Source: Charina bottae (Eukaryota > Chordata > Lepidosauria > Squamata > Charinaidae). From it: a DNA stretch of 64,000 bases. The notes below the pieces were generated by a model. That model searched no databases. It had not been told where the DNA came from and saw nothing but the letters and a program-made list of their open reading frames with translations. Shown here piece by piece: positions 43,241 to 53,759 of this stretch (positions within the stretch are counted from its first letter, which is position 1; every line of letters starts with the position of its first letter). The stretch covers positions 9,690,501 to 9,754,500 of the forward strand of contig JALMGJ010000006.1 in assembly GCA_023362775.1 (NCBI GenBank). The letters are read 5' to 3'. The translations under genes and the position numbers were made by a program.

Positions 43241-43491
43241 GGATATTTGGCAAACACCACATACCTGTATATTTCAAACCCACCAACACACTGAGACAGA
43301 GGCTTGTACACCCCAAAGATCAAACTCCAAAACACAACAAAAGCAATGTAGTGTATGCAATCCAGTGCAGTGAGGAGTGCTCTGAACTCTACATTGGAGA
43401 AACCAAACAACCTTTGTACAGAATGTGTATCCAAAACACATTCCTTACAATCTTCTGTTCCACCTGGATGACTGAGAACCTTCATAGACAT
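41824..43491 (-). mobile_element. Penelope-like element with inverted duplicate end
   Basis: Minus-sense RT/endonuclease sequence (41824-~43240) is joined to a plus-sense fragment (~43236-43491). The fragment carries the same endonuclease segment and ends at the PLE terminus CCTTCATAGACAT. Arms 41862-42038 and 43236-43413 appear identical over ~177 bp in inverted orientation. No target-site duplication found. Confidence 0.88.
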
Positions 43492-43566
43492 GATTGAAGA
43501 GAAAAACGATTAAACAGACCATATTAGCTGTATTTAATTAATTTATTGTAACTGCATTTACCTCTA

Positions 43567-43897
43567 AAGGTAAAGGTTCCCCCCGCACATTTGTGCAGTC
43601 GTGTCCGACTCTTGGGGCCGGTGCTCACCTCCGTTTCTTAGCCGAAGAGCCAGCATTGTCCGAAGACGCTTCCGTGGTCATGTGGCCGGCATGACGCACG
43701 TAGAACGCTGTTACCTTCCCACTGAAGTGGTACCTATTCATCTACTTGCATTTGCATGCTTTCGAATTGCTAGGTTGGCAAGAGCTGGGGCGAGTGCGGG
43801 AGCTCACTCCGTCATGCGGGGCTAGGGATTCGAACCTCCGAACTTGCGATCTTCCGATCGACAAGCCTGGCACCTTACCCGCTGAGCCACCACGCCC
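43567..43897 (-). mobile_element. Sauria SINE, copy 5
   Basis: Full length, minus sense, with B box GGTTCGAATCCC complement. Perfect ~15-bp duplication CTGCATTTACCTCTA (43552-43566 and 43898-43912). Confidence 0.97.
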
Positions 43898-44066
43898 CTG
43901 CATTTACCTCTACTTTTCAGTAATATATAACCAAACTCAATGAGGCAGCAGTATGTTACCAAACTTGGTTAATTTGAAAAACCTAAGCAAGGAAGAACCT
44001 GGTTACTGTTTGGTAAGAGGTTATCAGGAAATCCCAAGATTGAGGATTCAATTGAAAAAATATCCA

Positions 44067-44199
44067 CAGGGGTGTCCTCGGGGTATGGGCAAAAGAATCA
44101 AGGTGGCAGCCACGACCATGTGACAGAAGCTCTGCCCATTTTTTATGCAAGCACTTCACCATCTTGTCTTCTTTACCCCCATACCCCAAGGACATCCTG
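44067..44199. mobile_element. Palindromic MITE (GTCAAGATGGCGG family), copy 4
   Basis: CAGGGGTGTCCTCGGGGTAT and AATCAAGGTGGCAGCCACGA fold with ACCATCTTGTCTTC and ATACCCCAAGGACATCCTG. Confidence 0.65.
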
Positions 44200-45339
44200 G
44201 AAGTGTATCCCTGTGTTATTCTTATCAAAACAACAATGTGAATGTTATCTATAAACTCCCCAGGAACTTGATTCGACACAAGGGCCATTTTACTTTACTT
44301 TGGTGCTTATTTCTTCATCCTGACGCTACCTACTTTTTGGAAGGGGGCCCCCTGCCTACAGCACCCCCCTCAAATATTAAGGTTTGTCCTCAGTACCCCC
44401 AAAATTGCGCACCTCCATACTACACAATAGTGCAAATCGACAAAATACACCTTGGGCCCAAACATTTCCTGCTAACAAGACACGTGTGGGGCATGCGAAA
44501 TTAGTTTCTATGAACAGAACGTTGAAGAGTTAATTAAAAACAAAAAAAATTGCCCCCGAGTGGGAGGTGCAATATCCAGTGTCCTGAGGAAGCATGTTGG
44601 CACCACAACGTTTGATTGTAATTGAGTTGGGATAAAAAAAGAGACTTAATCAGACTTTTTAATGGAAATGTTATGAGTTTGCAGACTTCACATCCCAGAG
44701 AAGAGAGCAACATATGGGAGAAATGAGAGGCTGGTTGTAAGATCAAAACAGAATTAATTATGTTCCTCACCACCATCACAATTACCATCGTATTTGCATC
44801 CTATTGCAGATGTGCAAGTGGGAGCAATCTCCACCAGCCTGGGAAGGATTATTTGCAGCGTCTTATACTCTGAAATTGCAAGCGAGGGGAAGGTTAGCAG
44901 ACAGCCCACTGGCCTCAAAGCCTTAGAAGTTAGACCAAGCTGGATAGTCTACTGAGGGACCACCTGGACGATCAGGGCCATGGCTTATTAGATCAAACAT
45001 CACACGTACAATTACCGTGTCAACTAAAAATAAAACTCCAAATGTGCATCAGCTTATTCTCACCTGTCGACCAGCAGTAACACAACTGTGGTGTCCTGAA
45101 GCAAAACATCTGTGATAGCAGACAAGAAAGGGCTCAGTAGAAAGGAAACCCTTTCTTTTTCACAAAAAGATGATGCAAAAACCGAACTGAGGAAGGGCAC
45201 AAATATTTCTGTATGCATCCTTACTATAGCTTAAGGAAACAGACTTTCATTTTATTAATCAGTTGGATACGATGTCCCATGCCTGGGCTCTTTAAAGACT
45301 GGCTCCTGCATCCATTTTTTAAATTTTTATTTATTTTTA
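44200..45339. other. No gene recognised
   Basis: Unique-looking sequence; C-rich stretches at 44340-44460; no repeat recognised. Confidence 0.5.
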
Positions 45340-45880
45340 TTTATTTAATTTTTATCCCATCCTTATTATTTTTATAAATAACTCAAGGTGGCGAACATAC
45401 CTAATACTCCTTCCTCCTCCTATTTTCCCCACAACAACCCTGTGAGGTGAGTTGGGCTGAGAGAAGACTGGCCCAAGGTCACCCAGCCGGCTTTCATGCC
45501 TAAGGCGGGACTAGCTCTCAGTCTCCTGGTTTGCCATTGGCTCCTTCCTAGGGCTGAGAGACGGGGGCTGGCCCAAGGTCACCCAGCCGGCTTTCATGCC
45601 TAAGGCGGGACTAGAACTCTCAGTCTCCTGGTTTGCTATTGGCTCCTTCCTAGGGCTGAGAGACAGGGACTGGCGCAAGGTCACCCAGCTGGCTTTCATG
45701 CCTAAGGCAGGACTAGAACTCTCAGTCTCCTGGTTTGCCATTGGCTCCTTCCTAGGGCTGAGAGACAGGGGCTGGCCCAAGGTCACCCAGCCGGCTTTCA
45801 TGCCTAAGGCGGGACTAGAACTCTCAGTCTCCTGGTTTCTAGCCCAGCATCTTAACCACTAGACCAAACTGGCGGTTTAC
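45340..45880 (-). mobile_element. CORE/MIR-like SINE with local ~102-bp tandem expansion
   Basis: The core GGCTTTCATGCCTAAGGC recurs at 45490, 45590, 45692 and 45794 with ~100-102 bp spacing. The segment CTTCCTAGGGCTGAGAGAC through CTCAGTCTCCTGGTTTG is repeated about three to four times, creating an artefactual repetitive ORF. The tRNA-like head is near 45850-45875. Confidence 0.8.
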
Positions 45881-45984
45881 TATATCACACCTGCGCATCC
45901 TGCTAAGCCATCATCAGACAGGATCTACAAACCTTAGGATCACACAGTAAGCCACACACAAGCAAAACATATTATGGCATAGAC

Positions 45985-46072
45985 CAGTGTTTCTTAACGT
46001 TGGCCGCTTTAAGATATGTGGACTTCAACTCCTAGAAACCCCCAGCCAGCCAGCTAAGGTTGAGAAACATTG
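45985..46072. mobile_element. Palindromic hAT MITE (CAGTGTTTCTCAACC), copy 7
   Basis: CAGTGTTTCTTAACGTTGGC to AAGGTTGAGAAACATTG; right arm shortened. Perfect duplication GCATAGAC (45977-45984 and 46073-46080). Confidence 0.9.
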
Positions 46073-46278
46073 GCATAGACTAAGTTTATGTCTCTAAAAA
46101 CAGAACCCTAATGCTCTTTTGAAAAGGAGAAGAGATGGAAAGGGCATAAGATACCGTCTGGTAGGAGGAAAGAGGGCAGGTCTTAGTGATGTCCTTGTCC
46201 CTATTTCTGTGAGAAAGCAAAATAAGAGTTTAGCTTCTCTAAGTGGTCTCAGGCCAGGGACATCCACAGTGGGTGGAC

Positions 46279-46385
46279 CAGTGTTTCTCAACCTTGGCAA
46301 CTTTAAGATGTCTGGACTTGCTGGCTGGGGAATTCTGGGAGTTGAAGTTCAGACATCTTAAAGTTGCCAAGGTTGAGAAACACTG
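46279..46385. mobile_element. Palindromic hAT MITE (CAGTGTTTCTCAACC), copy 8
   Basis: CAGTGTTTCTCAACCTTGGC to GCCAAGGTTGAGAAACACTG; flanks GGGTGGAC / GTGTGGAC match at 7 of 8. Confidence 0.88.
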
Positions 46386-46499
46386 GTGTGGACAAAGATG
46401 GTGGCCATGAAGTGTGATCGAAGCTCCACCTGTTTTTAATGTTGCAAAGACGAGGAGCTTTGATCACCCCATCTCAACTTCTTGGATCGAACCCTGCGA

Positions 46500-47350
46500 T
46501 ACCCCTGTTTTAAGTGGCAAAGGTATTAAAAGACAAGGAGCTTCTTCAGTTTAGCCATTCCCTATTAATTGGAGCCCGGTTCCCAAGACAATTTATGTTA
46601 TCCTGTGATCTGCTTTCATTTAAAATTCTGGGAATTTTAATGAGACTTTTTAATGGAAAGCAGTGTTTTTTGCTCATACCTTCAGTTGTACAGCCAGAGA
46701 CACACAGTCTGCTTTCACACAACGTCCTTACTTGGCTGCCTAATTTGGCCTTCTTTCTAGGTTGGCACCATACAACAAATCCTAAAGTCAAGAAGTTAAT
46801 CGGGTGCAACCCTAACCCGGATTATAACTAGCCAAACTTCAGACGTTATGCAAACATAAGGGTGTTTTGTGAAAACAGCCGCTTGCAAGCGGAGGGGAGG
46901 GTGGGCCTCTAGGTAGAAAGGAAATAAGGCTAAAAGGCTGTCGGAGGAAGACGGAACTCTAGACAAGAGGGCAGAAAGACGTAAGCGAGCAGCTTACTCA
47001 CGGCAGGCTTAGCCATGGAGATGAGTGACACGAAGCGCAGAGAGATTTATCGTCAATTGTAGGCTAAAGTGCGTTTCAAAGGAAGGGAAGGGGAAATGAA
47101 TCACGTTGCAGAGAGGAAAATATTCCATTTGGTATTTATTAAAGGAGATGGTGGGGGGAATAAAGACAACCACTGGCTATCGATATATGGGGAGGAACGG
47201 GTTGCAAGGTAGGATGCGTTGGATGGAAACGGGCCATGCAAGCTGCAAATTTGAAAGCTTGCATATTCTTCTTGATTAGTCTTAACACAGGTCTCTGAAT
47301 TGTTCTTAGGGAATTGATTGCTCTGGGCCCTCCGAGGGTCATCCCCCTAA
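46500..47350. other. No gene recognised
   Basis: Unique-looking; the ORFs here show no family signature. Confidence 0.45.
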
Positions 47351-47352
47351 GG

Positions 47353-47487
47353 CAGTGTTTTTGAACCTTGGCAACTTTAAGATGGGTGGACTTCAACTCC
47401 CAGAATTCCCCAGCCAGCATGGCTGGCTGGGGAATTCTGGGAATTGAAGTCCACCCATCTTAAGGAAGTGAAGGTTCAAAAACACTG
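47353..47487. mobile_element. Palindromic hAT MITE (CAGTGTTTCTCAACC), copy 9
   Basis: CAGTGTTTTTGAACCTTGGC and AAGGTTCAAAAACACTG show compensating changes in both arms (TTGAACC / GGTTCAA), so a variant palindrome was copied. Confidence 0.85.
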
Positions 47488-47596
47488 GTTTAGTACATTT
47501 CACACACGTACAAAGGTGGGGATGTTTGCTGCTAAAAGTTCTTCACTATGGGAATAACCCAGCCCAGCAGAAAATATAAATAAATAAACCCTGTGG

Positions 47597-47690
47597 TCAA
47601 GTGATTGCCATTTTCGACCTTCCCGACCAGCTTCTGGCAAGCAAAATCAATGGGGAACCGTGTGATTCGCTTAATGACCACCACAAAAAA
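47597..47690. mobile_element. Mariner-like MITE fragment, copy 3
   Basis: GTGATTGCCATTTTCGACCT and GGCAAGCAAAATCAATGGGG (spanning a line break) match the interior of the 8.7-kb copy. Confidence 0.65.
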
Positions 47691-47959
47691 GGCCATAAAA
47701 TTACAATTTTTATATACGGCTCATAGGACTCTGGAAGTTATTGCTTCCATAAATCCTAGGAGAGATGATGCTGATTAAGTACACGAGGAGACCTACAGTG
47801 CCAGAAAGTATGCATGAACCATAAAGAAGGCTTTCTCATTCCCATCTTCGCCTACTTTTTTCCTCTGGAACTCAACCACAGAAATCATCCAAGAGGCTTT
47901 CTGGTTTGATCATTTTTAATCCCTTCCCTTTCCTCTTGCTCTATTTTACACTGATCCAG

Positions 47960-48480
47960 CTCTCTGGAGGCTATAATGCTGGGAAAAGATATTCAGATGC
48001 CAGGATGTGTCTGCACCTACAAAGATCAGAATTGTGCAAGTCATGGTCTTCCCTGTGATGCTCTACGGAAGCAAAAGTTGGACAAAAAGCAGGATAGGAA
48101 AAGTATTGATGCCTTTGAACTCTGGTGTTGGAGAAGACTCCTGGGAATACTGTGGACAGCCAAGAAAACAAACCAATGAATCACTGAACAAATCAACCCA
48201 GAGTTCTCATTTGAGGCACAAATGACCAGGTTCAAATGATCCTACTTTGGACACATTAAGCGAAGACCCAGCTCTCTGGAAAAGGTTCTAAAGCTTGGAA
48301 AGGTGGAAGGAAAGAGAAGAAGAGGATGACCAAGAGCAAGGTGGATGGACTCAGTTACAGTGGCGATGGGGGCACCATTGGAAGACCTGAAGGACCAGGT
48401 TAGGGACAGATCGTCATGGAGAAAATCTATCTATGTGGTCACTAGGAGTTGAAAATGACTTGATGGCACTTAACCAATCA
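47960..48480 (+). mobile_element. RTE-type LINE 3' region (BovB-related)
   Basis: Includes CAAGTCATGGTCTTCCCTGT and GATGCTCTACGGAAGCAAAA (RT C-terminus 'VMVFPVMLYGSKSW'), TGGAGAAGACTCCTGGGAAT, and the CTTGATGGCACTTAACCAAT tail. Contains stops. Confidence 0.75.
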
Positions 48481-48484
48481 ATCA

Positions 48485-48710
48485 ATCTGAATACCTAGCT
48501 CCATTGAGAAGTCTATAATGATTGGAAAGAGGGAAGGAAAGAGGACAACCAGTAGCAAGGTGGATGGACTCAGTTACAGTGGCAATGAGTATGCCATTGG
48601 AAGACCTGAAGGATCAGGTTAGGGACAGATCGTCATGGAGAAAACCCATCTATGTGGTTGCTAGGAGCCGAAAACAACTTGTTGCACATATCAATCAATC
48701 AAATACTTTT
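48485..48710 (+). mobile_element. RTE-type LINE 3' end, second tandem copy
   Basis: A second GGATGGACTCAGTTACAGTG and GGAAGACCTGAAGGATCAGG unit directly follows the first, with its own CATATCAATCAATCAA tail. Confidence 0.7.
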
Positions 48711-48719
48711 CTTTACAGT

Positions 48720-49440
48720 GGTTTATTTCATTGCATGTCACACTTTCTCCCCTTCCTTTCTGCAAACGCAGGAGGGGGTCTGTCAGGGGAATTAACACCC
48801 CCTTTCAAGGCTTCTCTTCATCTCTAGCATCATTCTTGGCAGGGTGGTCCATGTGTTCAGCTTTCTGGAGGGTTCATCTAAAGGGCCATCGGTCCTTCAT
48901 TGAAAGCATCTTCTATTTGGAGGGCTGTTCACTGAAAGATAAAAAATCCTTTAGAAAGGAGAGAAGACAGAAGGGATGAAGTTACTGAAACAGACTTAAG
49001 ATTTAGCAGCAGACCGAGGAGCCGACAAATGAGTAAGTGCGTAAATGATATCCAATCCACAGAACACACAGCAAACACTCTCCCTGTCCTCTGAACGCCA
49101 TTTCTCTTTAAAAAACAACAACAGGTTTTCTGCTGCCTGCTTCTAAAACAACCAGTTGTATTTTCCTGATATTAGGAAAAGGAATAAGATTCTTTCATAA
49201 ACAGGGAAAATCAAGTCAGAGAGTTTTCTACAGGCTGACAAGCTGGCTGCAAAGGATTATGATCAGTTGGCAAAACTGGTGAAAGTATGGAGAAAATACA
49301 ACAGATAAAGGGAGCCATGTGGAGTGATCATTTTTACCCCTTAGGACCCCCAATTTGGACATCTCCAATTGTGTGGACTTCTTTAGGCCACTGGATGTTT
49401 TAAATGGTTGTATCTCTCCTCAATATGATGTATATATTCT
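48720..49440. other. No gene recognised
   Basis: Unique-looking. Confidence 0.45.
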
Positions 49441-49449
49441 CATGTACAG

Positions 49450-50190
49450 TGTCAGTCCTTCAAGGTAGATCAGACTAGGAAACCAATGCCATGTAGTATT
49501 TAATGCCAATGTCAGTGCTATTTTTATTGCATGGCTCAGCGGGTAAGACACCAGGCTTGTCGATCGGAAGGTCGCAAGTTCGGAGGTTCAAATCCCTAGC
49601 CCCACATGACGAGTGAGCTCCTGCACTCGCCCCAGCTCTTGCCAACCTAGCAATTCAAAAGCATGCAAATGCAAGTAGATGAATAGGTACCACTTCGGTG
49701 GGAAGGTAACAGCGTTCCGCACGCGTCATGCGGCCACATGACTGTGGAAGCGTCTTCGGACAACGCTGGCTCTTCGGCTAACAAACGGAGATGAGCACCG
49801 GCCCCTAGAGTTGGGCATGACTGCACAAAATGTGCGGGGGGAACCTTTACCATTTTATAGTAACACAATCTTGCAAGTCTCAATGTATTTCCCCTGTCCC
49901 TCCCTTTATCTTCGTATGAACTAGGGATGGGCTTTTCTGAGACGTTTACCCACGTTACTTTCTTGGCCTGGACTCTCAGGCGCCTTTTATCTGATTGTTG
50001 CCTTGGTAGTGGCTCTTCCTCCTGTCCTTCAAGGCTATTCTCTATTCCCTCTACATATAGGGACTGTGTACCTTTTCAAAATGGTTTGGAAGAAATGCTT
50101 CACATCTCATGCAGGCATAGCACCTCTTTGCTACTCATTACAGCAGCCCAACATTTTTCAGTCTTCTGCCCAAGGCTGAACAAAGAATTG
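49450..50190 (-). mobile_element. LTR-like repeat, copy 5, split by a Sauria SINE
   Basis: Begins TGTCAGTCCTTCAAGGTAGA, is interrupted at 49529 within TTTTATT, and resumes at 49852 with AGTAACACAATCTTGCAAGT and CTGATTGTTGCCTTGGTAGT. An inverted copy of its distal part follows at about 50230-50345 (CTGAAAAAAAGTTGGGTTGC vs CCCAACATTTTTCAG). Confidence 0.5.
49529..49851 (+). mobile_element. Sauria SINE, copy 6
   Basis: GCATGGCTCAGCGGGTAAGA head, GGTTCAAATCCC B box, a diverged GTTGGGCATGACTGCAC tail. A short TTTTAT flanks both sides. Confidence 0.93.
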
Positions 50191-50605
50191 CTTTACTGAG
50201 TCGACTCTTTAAAGCAGCCACCTCATTTTTTTCAGGCTTGTGTTGTACAGAAGTCTGAAAAAAAGTTGGGTTGCTGTAATGAGTATCAGAAAGGTGCCAC
50301 GCTTGCATGAGGCCCGAGGCACCTCTTCCAGATCATTTCTGAAACATACCCAATCCAACTCTCTTGGCTGATCTCAAAAAAGCTAGGGAGCTGGTTAATA
50401 GGATGGGAGGCCAATAGGAGATCTCAGAGCTGTAGGCTAGTCTAGTCTAGGAAGTAAAAAAAAATAGAAGGCAACGGCAAACCACTTCTGCATAGCGAAC
50501 AAGAAAATGATACAGGTATGTCAGTCCCAAGAATTGAAGCTGACTTGAAGAAGCCTTTAATTAGATGGATAGGTATTATTTTGTGGCAGGGTTTTTGGTT
50601 TGCAA

Positions 50606-51219
50606 GATAAATAGAATAATAGAATAGAATAATAACTTTAATGTCATCCCACTATACACTATACAAGTGCACAATAGAATGAAATTTCATTGCAGTTGGC
50701 TCACAATTTCACTCAAGCAATAAAATACTAATGATAATAATAAAAAAACATAATTACTATAAAATACCCATTCTTATAAAATATGCATTCTTTAACTCAC
50801 AATTTCAGTCAAACATTAAAATACTAATAAAAATCCATAATTACTATAAAATATACATTCTTTACATATCCAACATATTTCACCTAAAAGAACCTATTTG
50901 GCATTCAAGAATCCAATAGCCTGGGGGACAAAGCTTTTTCCCAATCTGGCTGTTCTACATCGGATACAGCGGAACATCTTCCCAGAGGGTAACAAAGAAA
51001 ACAAGCCGCCTAGAGTCCTCTGATAGGGAGGGGATAGGCAGGGTATAAATATGATAAATAAAATAAATAAATAAATAAATAAATAAATAAAAATAAATAA
51101 ATAAACAAACCATGATGAGGATGGGAGGCATCACTGATGATTTTTCGAGCTCTGGACAAACAGCGTGCATGTGCTAAATCTTGGATGAGGGGCAGAGATA
51201 TCCCAATTATCTTTTCTGG
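50606..51219 (-). mobile_element. CR1/Rex1-like LINE 3' end, interrupted
   Basis: Minus-strand translation gives IQDLAHARCLSRARKIISDA and, beyond the insertion, LLPSGKMFRCIRCRTARLGK and SFVPQAIGFLN, the C-terminus typical of CR1/Rex1-group LINEs. The 3' tail (TTCTA)n is at the low-coordinate end, preceded by GAAATTTCATTCTATTGTGC. A ~95-bp tandem duplication sits in the 3' UTR (about 50700-50875). Confidence 0.7.
51005..51102 (+). mobile_element. L2-like 3' terminus inserted in the CR1/Rex1-like LINE
   Basis: GCCGCCTAGAGTCCTCTGAT, GGCAGGGTATAAATATG and an (AAAT)n tail. AAACAA is present at both junctions (50999-51004 and 51103-51108); removing the insert restores the host reading frame. Confidence 0.75.
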
Positions 51220-51930
51220 ATAAAGGAAAAGAGAAAAGAAAAGAAAACACACACACACACTAAAGTCTAGTTGAATGTTATCAAAAGCAACGTGCTATTT
51301 TCTTCCAGTTAAATCCTCTTGTGTGCCTCAACCTTCTACAGGCTGCAGTTTACTTCCAGCTACTGTTCCATTTTCTCCATTTCCATCTCCCCACACTCAA
51401 CCAAACATCTTTCCCTCTTCAGATCTGAACATGGCTGGCTACACAATTTATGAAGAAACAGAGATGAGGCTTGGCAGCTCTCCACAGGAAGGGTTCTGAA
51501 TACTTCCTCTCAAACCATGGTCTTAGTCACCACCCTGTGCATCTCCCAAAAGGTTAGACTGAGGGTAGAATATCCACACCAACTTATAAGATGACCATTC
51601 CTCAGATAACCCAGCTCCAGCCCTTCTGAAAAGTCAACATTGGCAATTAAAAAATCACCCCAGAAAACAGTCAGCGCAGATGTTGTGGATCAAAGCAGGA
51701 TGCTTTAAATGATGGGTTCCAGATAACAATCCTGCTGTAATAGTTACCATATTTCATTGAAATATGAAATGATTATATGTGTGTGTGCATGTGTACATAT
51801 CTACACACACTCTCACATATCTACATGCACACACACACACACTGTTTGAGCAATATTATAAATCAAACGGAGGTCTAAAGAAGTCCAGTGGAGGGCTGGA
51901 GGGGCGTGGGGTGTGTGGGTGGGTGTGTGG
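51220..51930. other. No gene recognised
   Basis: Unique-looking with short (CA)n runs at 51248 and 51830. Confidence 0.45.
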
Positions 51931-51935
51931 GTGGG

Positions 51936-51957
51936 TGGATGGATGGACGGACGGACG

Positions 51958-52023
<66 letters not shown>

Positions 52024-52045
52024 TAGATAGATAGATAGATGGATA
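51936..52045. repeat. Ordered GGAT / GGAC / GACA / GATA microsatellite
   Basis: GGAT units pass to GGAC, then about 15 GACA, then 5 GATA units. Confidence 0.96.
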
Positions 52046-52348
52046 AAAGTAATATCCAGCCCAGCCTCAAAACTTACATTACCTTGCATCAATAGCTGTG
52101 CTATGAAATATATTTTATGTGTTAGTGAAAGAGGCTTTATGAAGTATCATGCAGAATAATAAAAGCATTCGTGCAAGTAAGCCCTGGATCGTTGCTCAAA
52201 GACAGAGCTATCCTTTTCCCAGCCTGGCACAACTTTATTTTTTTCAGTTAACTGTGCAGCACCCATGTGGCTTGTGCATAGCTGAACTTATATATATTTT
52301 TCTGAGAAAAAACGGGTATGATGCAAGTCTTTGGAGATGGTGCCTCCA

Positions 52349-52760
52349 GTTTTATTTATTTATCTAACGCAGGGCTTTCCAAATTTTTCCCGTGGCGACA
52401 CACCAACCGCCGTTGGTGTGTCGCCGCGGGAAAACCCGGAAGTGCCGTCACTGCGGCAGCGCGCAAAAACCCGGAAGCGCTGCTGCCGCTTTCAGTTTTT
52501 CTGTGCCGTCGGTGGTGTGTCGCCGCGGGAAAACCCGGAAGCGCTGATGATGATCAGCACTTCCAGGTTGTGTGGCGACACACCAGACTGTGTGTGGTGA
52601 CACACTTTTGGGTCGCGACACACAGTTTGGAAAGCTCTGATCTATCACATTTTTCCACTGCCCATCTCAACGACGACTCTGGGCGGTTCACCAGCGAATT
52701 TAAAACAGTAAAAATTAAATATCAATTAAAAGAGATACATTATAAAAAGGTTTGTACAGG
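52349..52760 (-). mobile_element. L2 LINE 3' end, split by hAT copy F
   Basis: (TTTA)n at 52349-52361, then after the hAT CCACTGCCCATCTCAACG and GACTCTGGGCGGTTCACC. Confidence 0.7.
52370..52639. mobile_element. hAT MITE family 'CGCGACAC', copy F
   Basis: TIRs CAGGGCTTTCCAAAT and GTTTGGAAAGCTCTG, same internal order as copy B. Flanks ATCTAACG / ATCTATCA (6 of 8). Confidence 0.92.
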
Positions 52761-52802
52761 CAAGCAGGTTGATGAAAATAAATGAAAAAGGAAACTGGGT
52801 AT

Positions 52803-53073
52803 CAGAGCTTTCCAAACTGTGTGTCGCGACACAAAAGTGTGTTGCCACATACAGTCTGGTGTGTCGCCACACAACCCGGAAGCGCTGATCATCATCAGCG
52901 CTTCCGGTTTTTCCCGCGGCGACACACCAACCGCGGCGCGTAAAAACCCGAAAGCGGCAGCAGCGCTTCCGAGTTTTTGCGCGTTGCCGCAATGGCGACA
53001 CTTCCAGGTTTTCCCGCGGCGACACACCAACGGCGGTTGGTGTGTCGCCGCGGGAAAAATTTGGAAAGCCCTG
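52803..53073. mobile_element. hAT MITE family 'CGCGACAC', copy G (inverted relative to F)
   Basis: TIRs CAGAGCTTTCCAAAC and ATTTGGAAAGCCCTG. Perfect duplication CTGGGTAT (52795-52802 and 53074-53081). It lies 163 bp from copy F in opposite orientation, making a large inverted pair. Confidence 0.95.
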
Positions 53074-53089
53074 CTGGGTATCTTTAGCT

Positions 53090-53091
<2 letters not shown>

Positions 53092-53125
<34 letters not shown>
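53092..53125. repeat. (GT)n microsatellite
   Basis: About 15 GT units then GTAT. Confidence 0.95.
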
Positions 53126-53136
<11 letters not shown>

Positions 53137-53351
53137 AGTAATAGCAGTCTTCAAAGCAGTCCACTTTGTTGGATATGTTCAAGCAGAGGCTGAACAGTCA
53201 TTTTTTGGAGATGGTTTAATTTGAATTCCTGCCCTGAGCAAACTTTTGGACTCAGTAGCCTCAACGTGATGATCACGCACAAGAGATTCTCTGCAAAAAA
53301 GAACAAGGAATCTAGAATATCCCAGATCAGTTTATATTTATTCTTCTAATT

Positions 53352-53645
53352 CATAGCTTTCCAAACTGTGTGTCGCGACACTTTAGTGTGTCGCAACACA
53401 CAGTTTAGTGTGTTGCGAAGCTGCGGCACGGGGGCACGCATGGTGGCGGCGTGGCGGCGGCTGTGTGAACGGCGGTGGCAGTGCGCCATCAGCACTTCTG
53501 CATTTTAGCGAGGCCGCCGCCATGTACGCTGCCGTGCGCCCCCCGCGCTGCTGCCGTGCACGCGCGCGCCCCCCCTGTGCACCGCCGCACCGCCGCCGCT
53601 GCCGCCGTTGGTGTGTCACCAACGGCGACACTTTGGAAAGCACTG
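53352..53645. mobile_element. hAT MITE family 'CGCGACAC', copy H, divergent GC-rich interior
   Basis: TIRs CATAGCTTTCCAAAC and ACTTTGGAAAGCACTG. Perfect duplication TTCTAATT (53344-53351 and 53646-53653). The interior is unlike the other copies: G+C-rich, CpG-dense (GGTGGCGGCGTGGCGGCGG). Confidence 0.93.
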
Positions 53646-53759
53646 TTCTAATTGAAAAGGTGAGCTGGACTGAGATCATTCTGCTGAGAGGGGTATGGTT
53701 CAGCTCTTTGACCCTGAGCTTCTTTCCTGATCTAAGATGTGCAATTCAGTATTTATTTC

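Noticed and set aside
43241..43491. First ~83 codons of the PLE open frame as a protein N-terminus
   Set aside because: This stretch is the antisense of the inverted endonuclease arm and the terminal repeat, not PLE coding sequence.
45511..45862. Repetitive protein of ~34-residue units
   Set aside because: Produced by the tandem SINE segment on either strand; no start context or conservation expected.
46387..46510. Further copy of the GTCAAGATGGCGG palindromic MITE
   Set aside because: Some similarity (AAGATGGTGGCCATGAAGTG) but neither terminus could be found, so it was not listed as a copy.
51940..52045. CRISPR-like array
   Set aside because: Plain tetranucleotide microsatellite with no spacers, in a vertebrate genome.
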